The translations under genes were made by a program, and so were the position numbers. This document shows, piece after piece, positions 6,275 through 10,988 of a stretch of 10,988 nucleotides of DNA (positions are counted from its first letter, which is position 1; each line of letters starts with the position of its first letter). The notes below the pieces were generated by a model, which did not search any database, was not told where the DNA came from, and saw nothing but the letters and a program-made list of their open reading frames with translations. This DNA is from Pedobacter sp. GTDB lineage: Bacteria > Bacteroidota > Bacteroidia > Sphingobacteriales > Sphingobacteriaceae. Location: assembly GCA_028287885.1 (NCBI GenBank), contig JAQBOT010000329.1, forward strand, positions 1 to 10,988, read 5' to 3'.

Positions 6275-8042
6275 GCTTATCTAACTTGGTGGCAATGCGG
6301 TAAGCGGCGTTCATTAAACCCACATGGCTATAGGCCTGTGGGAAATTACCCCACTGACTTCCATCTGTCTCATCAACATCTTCACTAAACAGCTGAAGGT
6401 GATTACCGAATTTTAGTAGCAATTCAAATTCACGAATTGCGTCGTCTACACGGCCAACACAGGCGAGCGCTTCAACATACCAGAATGCACAGATCAGAAA
6501 TGTACTTTTTGGTTTTCCGAAATCATCTGAGTGCTTGTACCGGTAAAACAAGCCATTTTCTGCTTTAAGCTCTTTCTCGACTGCAATAAGGTGGTCTTTG
6601 GCTTTCTGTGAATCATGTTCGAGGTAATTCATCAATATGAGTTGAAGTGTACTCGCATCAAGGTGCTTGCTGCCAACCGCGTGATTGTAGACTTTCCTTT
6701 CTGGATCATAGCAATCTTCAATGTGCTTAGCTGCCTTATCAATTAACACTTGCGCACGTTCCTGAAAGTCGACATGGTTTATTGTCTTTGCCATCTTTAG
6801 TGCTGCCTTTGCTCCGGCCCATTGAAACAGGTTTGTGTAACAATGTATGTTGGCAATGTTCCTGAACTCCCAAATGCCGGCATCTTTCTCATCGATGGTG
6901 CGCTCGATCTTAGAAATCAGTGAATCCAGCCACTGGGATGAATCCTGCCGCTCGTCATAGATAAAGCGTGAATCGTTATATAAAGGCAGCATAGAGATGA
7001 GTACTTGCCCGTAGATGTCGTTTTGTATGTGTTCAAATGCCTGGTTACCGACCCGTACAGGCTGGTTTCCCTGATAACCTTTGATGTTTGTTAAGATGCG
7101 TTCTGTGAGCGTGCGCTCTCCTGCAATGCCAAATAGTGGTTGGTACCGAATATCGTTTCTAAAAGAGATGTCTGTAACATAGTTGAAGTATCGTTCCATT
7201 TCTTCGAAATGGCCGATGTGGTTCAAGGCGGTGATAACGTAATAGGTGTCGCGCATCCAACAATAACGGTAATCCCAGTTTCTCGTGCTGCCAGGGTGTT
7301 CAGGCAGGCTCGTGGTACTTGCGGCAATGATTGCCCCCGTGTCTTCATATTGATGGATTTTTAATACCAGCGAGGACCGGATTACGATGGCCTGATTAAA
7401 GCTTCCGATTGAGGAATGCTTAATCCAGGTTCTCCAGTAAGCTTTTGTGTTTTCCAAAAAGCGATCAGCCGTGCTTGCAATCGGAGCTTCTAATTTATAA
7501 CCATAGGTAACAATCAGATATTTCGGCTCGTGTAATGCAAAATAGCGTTCGTCTTCAATGTAACTCAAAGAAATGTTAGTGCTTAGTTGCAGCATTTCAG
7601 CGCCTGCCTCAAAAAGAAGGTGGTTGCTGCCCCGACTGCTAGTGAATTTCTCATCACCATAGGAATAGACCGGTTTACACTTAACTTTAACACGCGGATT
7701 ACCCTCAACGACCTCAATTTTCCTGATTAACATCAAGGGTTTGTAGTAACGTTCATATTGGTGAAACCTAGGCGCAAAGTCGGTAATTCTATAGGTGCCT
7801 TCAGCATCGCTGATTTCTGTACAAAGTATATTCGTGTTCTCCAGATAGAACTGTCTGGATTCATATTCTCCTGCAGGCCGGATGGAAAACTCACCACCTT
7901 TCTCCTCGTCGAGTAAACCACCAAAAACGAAAGAGCTATCAAAACGCGGCCAACAAAGCCAATCTACATTTGTGTTTTTATTAATATGAGCAAGGTAAGC
8001 GCAGTTTCCAATAATCCCTGTTTGATAGGTGTGTCTATCCAT
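6261..8042 (-). CDS. GH15 glucoamylase/trehalase-like glycoside hydrolase
   Basis: A 593-residue protein without a signal peptide, so probably cytoplasmic. Residues 1-200 form the beta-rich N-terminal domain of trehalase-like GH15 enzymes, with IGNCAYLAHI, VDWLCWPRFDS (26-36) and VFGGLLD. Residues 215-593 are the (alpha/alpha)6 catalytic barrel: GSTRNWDYRYCWMRD (251-265) for substrate binding, Glu392 in GIWEFR as candidate general acid, and Glu554 in LFSEDVDE as candidate base, followed by SQWGNFPQAYSHVGLM (562-577). The GNFPQAxSH block is typical of the branch that includes mycobacterial and archaeal GH15 trehalases as well as glucoamylases, so the substrate may be trehalose, maltose-type glucans or another alpha-glucoside. 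It is convergent with otsAB and overlaps it by 14 bp, which supports a link to trehalose metabolism. The ATG at 8042 has a -7-like box about 20 bp upstream. Family call secure; substrate not. Confidence 0.93.
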   Translation of the reverse strand: MDRHTYQTGIIGNCAYLAHINKNTNVDWLCWPRFDSSFVFGGLLDEEKGGEFSIRPAGEYESRQFYLENTNILCTEISDAEGTYRITDFAPRFHQYERYYKPLMLIRKIEVVEGNPRVKVKCKPVYSYGDEKFTSSRGSNHLLFEAGAEMLQLSTNISLSYIEDERYFALHEPKYLIVTYGYKLEAPIASTADRFLENTKAYWRTWIKHSSIGSFNQAIVIRSSLVLKIHQYEDTGAIIAASTTSLPEHPGSTRNWDYRYCWMRDTYYVITALNHIGHFEEMERYFNYVTDISFRNDIRYQPLFGIAGERTLTERILTNIKGYQGNQPVRVGNQAFEHIQNDIYGQVLISMLPLYNDSRFIYDERQDSSQWLDSLISKIERTIDEKDAGIWEFRNIANIHCYTNLFQWAGAKAALKMAKTINHVDFQERAQVLIDKAAKHIEDCYDPERKVYNHAVGSKHLDASTLQLILMNYLEHDSQKAKDHLIAVEKELKAENGLFYRYKHSDDFGKPKSTFLICAFWYVEALACVGRVDDAIREFELLLKFGNHLQLFSEDVDETDGSQWGNFPQAYSHVGLMNAAYRIATKLDKPIFL

Positions 8043-8062
8043 TATGTTTAATTATCGTTTGT

Positions 8063-8070
8063 CAAATCTA
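8063..8070 (-). promoter_or_regulatory. -7 box (TAGATTTG) for the GH15 gene
   Basis: On the minus strand this reads TAGATTTG, an exact TAnnTTTG match. It ends 20 bp before the GH15 ATG, implying a leader of about 14 nt. No TTG is present 17-23 bp upstream; that space is taken by an AT-rich region flanked by a 15-bp direct repeat. Confidence 0.45.
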
Positions 8071-8111
8071 TTATTTAAGAACAAGTTTATTTATATTTAT
8101 TTAAGAACAAG
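8071..8111. repeat. 15-bp direct repeat upstream of the GH15 gene
   Basis: TTATTTAAGAACAAG occurs perfectly at 8071-8085 and 8097-8111, with an 11-bp spacer (26-bp period, about two and a half helical turns). The first copy directly abuts the putative GH15 -7 box and the pair brackets where its -33 region should lie. Position suggests a regulator binding site controlling GH15, or the divergent small ORF, or both. Function inferred. Confidence 0.6.
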
Positions 8112-8216
8112 AATTTTTGCCAATTGTTGTTTATTTGAGTGGATTTGTACGCCAGCGGGAGTTATATCGTTTATACTTTAAAGATTTTTTCTAACAACCT
8201 GTTAATAAATATCTAC

Positions 8217-8435
8217 ATGGACACAGAAATGATTAACGAATTTTATTTGCTCCAGGAGAGCAGATCTAATCTAAAATATGTTGAGCTATTGGATGATCAC
8301 GTGTATGCACCGATCGTTAAAGCGAATGTTGAAGTGACCACCTGGGTGAGCAAACGCGGACAAATGCTAATGCATTTGGAAGCCAGAATGAATAGATCTA
8401 TAAGGAGACTACGCAAAAAGTACCTAACGTTTTAA
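8217..8435 (+). CDS. Small hypothetical protein (72 aa)
   Basis: I do not recognise this family. From the ATG at 8217 it encodes 72 residues; the next in-frame ATG (8229) would give 68. The frame is open back to a GTG at 8139, but that extension looks like intergenic sequence and lies close to the GH15 promoter. The protein has no membrane segment, signal peptide or cysteine. It starts acidic and hydrophobic (MINEFYLLQESRSN), has an aliphatic middle (DDHVYAPIVKANVEV) and ends strongly basic (MNRSIRRLRKKYLTF), which could suit nucleic-acid or membrane-surface contact. It is divergent from GH15 and ends 50 bp before the helicase ATG, which has its own promoter-like box. No competing ORF on the other strand explains the open frame. 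Coding status is probable, not certain. Confidence 0.5.
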   Translation: MDTEMINEFYLLQESRSNLKYVELLDDHVYAPIVKANVEVTTWVSKRGQMLMHLEARMNRSIRRLRKKYLTF

Positions 8436-8471
8436 AGCGAGCGGTATTCCAGTGCTTGTGGGCTTAATTGT

Positions 8472-8479
8472 TATCTTTG
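8472..8479 (+). promoter_or_regulatory. -7 box (TATCTTTG) directly before the helicase ATG
   Basis: TATCTTTG is an exact, classic TAnnTTTG match. Only 6 bp separate it from the ATG at 8486, so the transcript would begin at or next to the start codon (leaderless or nearly so). The -33 partner is weak (TTC at 8447-8449, 22-bp spacer). The box also argues against translation from the TTG at 8468, which would lie upstream of the transcription start. Confidence 0.5.
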
Positions 8480-8485
8480 CCTCCT

Positions 8486-9790
8486 ATGCATAATAAGATT
8501 CTTGAAAACCTTAAAATTACTGCCTTGAATGACATGCAGAAGGCTTCTATAGCCGCTGCAGAAAAAGGAAGTGATGTGATTATACTTGCGCCAACAGGTT
8601 CTGGCAAAACGTTGGGTTTTCTAATCCCAGCCTTAAAGAATATTGATGTTCAGATTGCCGGTGTACAGGTGCTTGTTTTGGTGCCCTCGAGGGAACTTGC
8701 TTTACAAATAGAACAGGTGTTTAAACAAATGGGCACCGGTTTTAAGGTGAACTGCTGTTACGGTGGACACGCGGTGCGGGTAGAGAAGAATAACTTTGCT
8801 GAGGCTCCTGCTGTGCTCATTGGAACGCCAGGGCGCATTGCATACCATTTAAGACATGAGAATTTTGATGAGTCTACAATAAGCACCTTGGTGCTAGATG
8901 AATTTGATAAAGCCTTAGAATTCGGCTTTCAGGAAGACATGAGCTACATTATTGGGAAGCTGCTTTCCTTAAAACAAAGACTGCTTACATCAGCTACTCA
9001 AATGGAAACCATACCAGCATTTACCGGTGTGAAGAATCCTATCGAAATAGACTTTCTTAAGGATATTAAAGTTGCGCCCGATTTGAAGCTTAAAAAGGTG
9101 ATGACTACCGCTGAAGATAAGTTAGATACGTTATTTAAGCTAATTTGTAAAATAGGAAGCAAGACCACACTTATCTTTTGTAATCACAGGGAAACGGTCG
9201 ATCGCATTAGCGACCTACTCATTGACAAAGATCTTGCTCATGATATTTTCCATGGCGGCATGGAACAGGATGAGCGTGAGCGTGCATTGCTTAAGTTCAG
9301 AAATGGTAGCATTAAGATTCTAATTACAACAGACCTTGCATCGCGTGGTCTCGATATTCCAGAAATTGAATATATCATCCATTATCAGCTACCATATACA
9401 GAAGATGCCTTTTTGCATAGAAATGGGCGGACAGCAAGAATGAATGCCAAAGGTACATCCTACTTGATCCTGGCAGACGATGAGAAGTATCCCTTTCTGA
9501 AGAATGATATTGAAACAGAATCTTTAAAAGCTTCTTACACGATACCTAAAGACAGCGACTGGCAAACCATATATATTGCTGCTGGAAAAAAGGACAAAGT
9601 AAATAAGATCGATATCGTTGGTTTACTGTTAAAGAAGGGCGGTTTACAAAAGGAAGATGTTGGGCTGATAGAAGTGAAAGATCAAAGTAGCTATGTTGCC
9701 ATCAAACGTAAGATGGTTGGCAAGGTGCTATCGAGCTTGGCAGACGAGCGCATAAAAAACAAAAAGGTTAAAATAGAAGTAGCAATGTAG
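8486..9790 (+). CDS. DEAD-box RNA helicase with DbpA-type C-terminal domain
   Basis: A 434-residue ATP-dependent RNA helicase (numbered from the ATG at 8486). All motifs are visible: Q motif around LNDMQKAS (14-21), motif I APTGSGKT (35-42), Ia PSREL (67-71), GG (93-94), Ib TPGR (114-117), motif II, III SAT (169-171), IV IFCNH (230-234), V TTDLASRGLD (281-290) and VI HRNGRTAR (311-318). Motif II is DEFD (138-141), not DEAD, and motif VI has Asn and Ala where HRIGRTGR is usual. Residues 358-434 resemble the DbpA/CsdA RNA-binding domain, with IYIAAGKKDKV, DIVGLL, IGxIEV-like GLIEVKD and SYVAIKR; in E. coli DbpA this domain binds a 23S rRNA hairpin during 50S assembly, so a ribosome role is likely but inferred. 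ATG 8486 is preferred over TTG 8468 because a promoter box lies between them. The DUF1456 gene starts 2 bp after its stop. Confidence 0.93.
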   Translation: MHNKILENLKITALNDMQKASIAAAEKGSDVIILAPTGSGKTLGFLIPALKNIDVQIAGVQVLVLVPSRELALQIEQVFKQMGTGFKVNCCYGGHAVRVEKNNFAEAPAVLIGTPGRIAYHLRHENFDESTISTLVLDEFDKALEFGFQEDMSYIIGKLLSLKQRLLTSATQMETIPAFTGVKNPIEIDFLKDIKVAPDLKLKKVMTTAEDKLDTLFKLICKIGSKTTLIFCNHRETVDRISDLLIDKDLAHDIFHGGMEQDERERALLKFRNGSIKILITTDLASRGLDIPEIEYIIHYQLPYTEDAFLHRNGRTARMNAKGTSYLILADDEKYPFLKNDIETESLKASYTIPKDSDWQTIYIAAGKKDKVNKIDIVGLLLKKGGLQKEDVGLIEVKDQSSYVAIKRKMVGKVLSSLADERIKNKKVKIEVAM

Positions 9791-9792
9791 GT

Positions 9793-10041
9793 ATGAGTAA
9801 CAACGATATTTTTAAGAAGTTAAGGGTTGCACTTGAGTTAAACAACGAGGAAATCATCAAGATCATGGAGTTGGTAAACTTCAAAATAACCAAGAGTGAA
9901 CTTGGGTCTTTTTTTAGGAGTGAGGATCATCCTAATTTCAAGCCCTGCGGTGACCAAATCTTACGCAACTTTCTAAATGGCTTGGTAATCTATAAGAGGG
10001 GTCCAAGACCAACAAAAGATGCCGCTAACCTAAGCGATTAA
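9793..10041 (+). CDS. DUF1456/YehS-like protein, single repeat
   Basis: An 82-residue protein matching one repeat of the DUF1456 (YehS) family. E. coli YehS, about 156 residues from memory, contains two such repeats; this one aligns best with the second: NDIFKKLRVALELNNEEI (4-21), an ITKSELGSFFR segment, then EDHPNF (44-49) and CGDQILRNFLNGL (52-64). The remaining tail is short and basic to polar. The protein is small, helical and probably cytoplasmic. No function is established for the family. It starts 2 bp after the helicase stop, so it is almost certainly co-transcribed and perhaps translationally coupled; this suggests a shared role in RNA or ribosome metabolism, by association only. No second repeat follows before the stop or in the other frames downstream, so it is a natural short form or an old halving, not a visible frameshift. 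Confidence 0.85.
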   Translation: MSNNDIFKKLRVALELNNEEIIKIMELVNFKITKSELGSFFRSEDHPNFKPCGDQILRNFLNGLVIYKRGPRPTKDAANLSD

Positions 10042-10064
10042 TCCGGGCAGAATTAGTCATTTTT
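10036..10064 (+). terminator. Possible weak intrinsic terminator after the helicase-DUF1456 operon
   Basis: GATTAAT (10036-10042) pairs with ATTAGTC (10052-10058) with one G-U wobble around a 9-nt loop, and is followed by a T-rich stretch (10060-10064, then more T). The stem overlaps the DUF1456 stop codon and is AT-rich, so it is weak. Confidence 0.35.
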
Positions 10065-10100
10065 ATCATTTTTCAGTATGTTCGCATAGCGAGGGCTGTT

Positions 10101-10988
10101 ATGAGGATATTTTTCATTCTACTATTTAACCTGTTTTTAGTTGGCAATGCAATTTCCCAGATAAACAACAGGGTAAATGGGACTATTAGAGATTCTTTAA
10201 ACAAACCCATCGCCGGAGCAAGTATTAGTGTTGCCTCTGGCGCGGATACCTTACGCGCCGTAAGTGATTTTAGAGGTAAATTCGGTATCTCAGGCATTCG
10301 AACCCAAAGCGTTGAGGTTTTCATAAAAAGCATGGGCTACATGCCACATGAACAGCAAGTATCCTTCCCTGAGGGCAAACGGATTATAAATCTTCCAGTC
10401 GTCTTAATCAAAGACAAAAACACCTTAGATGAAGTCGTTATAACAACGCAGGTAATTCCCATCCGCATTATGAAAGATACTGTAGAATACAACGCTGCAG
10501 CCTATCTTGTAAGAGAAAATGACCGTGTTGACGAGTTGTTAAAGCAACTACCCGGGATATCGTTTGACCGTGAGGGCAGAGCGATAGCCATGGGTAAGGT
10601 CATGACCAAACTTCGCATTAATGGTGAAGATTTTTTCACAAACACTGTAAAGGATTTTATCAATCAATTGCCGGCAGACATGATTGCAAAAATACAGGTA
10701 ATTAACGACTACGGCGACGAGGCAAATTTTACGGGTATCAAAACTGGTGAATCTCAAAAGATGCTCAACCTGGTCACAAAGCCAGGTAGGGGCAGAGGTA
10801 ATTTTGGAAACACTTCGGTTAATACAGGTACCAATCAGCGTTACGGCATACAAACGAACGGAAACCTTTGGCGAGAAAAGAAGCAAATTGGCTTTAAGGC
10901 AAACGTCAATAGCATAAATAATGCAGCAGGAGTAAATAGGTCAATTTCCACTAGTTTGAACTACCGTGACAAGCTGTCAGAGACGTTG
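10101..10988 (+). CDS. Outer-membrane beta-barrel / TonB-receptor-like protein with carboxypeptidase-regulatory-like domain, 5' part
   Basis: The frame runs open from ATG 10101 to the window edge (296 codons), so this is the N-terminal part of a larger gene. Residues 1-20 are a signal peptide (basic start, FFILLFNLFLVGNA core, cleavage near 17-20). Residues 24-105 form a carboxypeptidase-regulatory-like beta-sandwich: GTIRDSLNKPIAGASI, then a DFRGKF turn, then VFIKSMGY. Residues 108-225 are plug-like: LDEVVITTQ (109-117), DTVEYNAAAYLVRENDRVDELLKQLPG (126-152), TKLRINGEDFF (169-179), LPADMIAKIQVINDYGD (190-206). Residues from about 230, rich in Gly/Asn/Thr and alternating, look like the first barrel strands. 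The family is common in Sphingobacteriaceae; the substrate cannot be told and no SusD partner is in view. GAGG at 10092-10095... more precisely GAGGG at 10091-10095, sits 5 bp before the ATG, the clearest Shine-Dalgarno-like site here. Confidence 0.88.
   Translation, partial: MRIFFILLFNLFLVGNAISQINNRVNGTIRDSLNKPIAGASISVASGADTLRAVSDFRGKFGISGIRTQSVEVFIKSMGYMPHEQQVSFPEGKRIINLPVVLIKDKNTLDEVVITTQVIPIRIMKDTVEYNAAAYLVRENDRVDELLKQLPGISFDREGRAIAMGKVMTKLRINGEDFFTNTVKDFINQLPADMIAKIQVINDYGDEANFTGIKTGESQKMLNLVTKPGRGRGNFGNTSVNTGTNQRYGIQTNGNLWREKKQIGFKANVNSINNAAGVNRSISTSLNYRDKLSETL

Noticed and set aside
6319..6342. Hairpin CCCACA...TGTGGG downstream of the otsAB stop, considered as its terminator
   Set aside because: It encodes the conserved SHVG part of the GH15 active-site motif, so the bases are explained by protein coding, and no T-tract follows.
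8139..8216. GTG-initiated N-terminal extension of the small hypothetical protein
   Set aside because: The added 26 codons read like AT-rich intergenic DNA and an internal ATG at 8217 gives a more compact protein; kept as a possibility only.
8468..8485. TTG start for the helicase, six codons upstream of the ATG
   Set aside because: The extra codons coincide with an exact TAnnTTTG promoter box and fall before the family's N-terminus.
10073..10333. Minus-strand open frame of 86 codons
   Set aside because: It lies antisense to the signal peptide and regulatory-like domain of the outer-membrane protein, whose plus-strand frame is clearly coding.
10548..10886. Minus-strand open frame of 112 codons
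   Set aside because: Antisense to the plug and early barrel region of the outer-membrane protein, with no recognisable domain of its own.
1..10988. Search for CRISPR arrays, tRNAs, insertion sequences, defence or toxin-antitoxin modules
   Set aside because: No repeat-spacer pattern, tRNA-like folds, transposase motifs or terminal inverted repeats were seen; the genes present belong to metabolism, transport and RNA families.

Overview
The window looks like chromosomal DNA of a Bacteroidota bacterium, most likely from the Sphingobacteriaceae (Pedobacter/Mucilaginibacter type). Four things point that way: moderate GC, start codons mostly without Shine-Dalgarno sequences, several TAnnTTTG -7 boxes (the Bacteroidota promoter element) close to start codons, and a large outer-membrane protein with an N-terminal carboxypeptidase-regulatory-like domain and a TonB-plug-like region. 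The genus is an inference.

Layout from left to right. The 3' end of a DUF892 (YciE/YciF) ferritin-like gene (+) is followed by a YhcC/YtqA-type radical SAM gene (+), whose end overlaps a convergent SRPBCC-family gene (-). A divergent intergenic region leads to an Amt ammonium transporter gene (+). This meets, tail to tail with a 3-bp gap, a YkuK/DUF458 RNase H-like gene (-). A perfect 21-bp palindrome covers both stop codons. After a 200-bp intergenic region comes a fused trehalose-6-phosphate synthase/phosphatase gene (+), overlapping by 14 bp a convergent GH15 glucoamylase/trehalase-like gene (-). A short intergenic region with a 15-bp direct repeat separates GH15 from an unrecognised 72-residue ORF (+). 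A DEAD-box helicase with a DbpA-type RNA-binding tail (+) follows, with a half-length DUF1456/YehS-like gene 2 bp downstream. The window ends inside an outer-membrane beta-barrel/TonB-receptor-like gene (+).

How the genes fit together. The clearest functional unit is OtsAB plus GH15: OtsAB would make trehalose from UDP-glucose and glucose-6-phosphate, and the cytoplasmic GH15 enzyme is a plausible trehalose or glucan hydrolase. The helicase and DUF1456 genes form a probable operon linked to RNA or ribosome metabolism. The other genes look like unrelated housekeeping or accessory functions packed closely together. All three convergent pairs overlap or almost touch.

No stretch over 300 bases lacks a gene; the longest gaps are about 200 bp and contain putative promoters. 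I saw no tRNA, rRNA, CRISPR, insertion sequence, phage, toxin-antitoxin or defence locus. I found no convincing new multi-gene system. The best leads are the stop-codon palindrome, the repeat upstream of GH15, the unassigned substrate of GH15, and the two small proteins.
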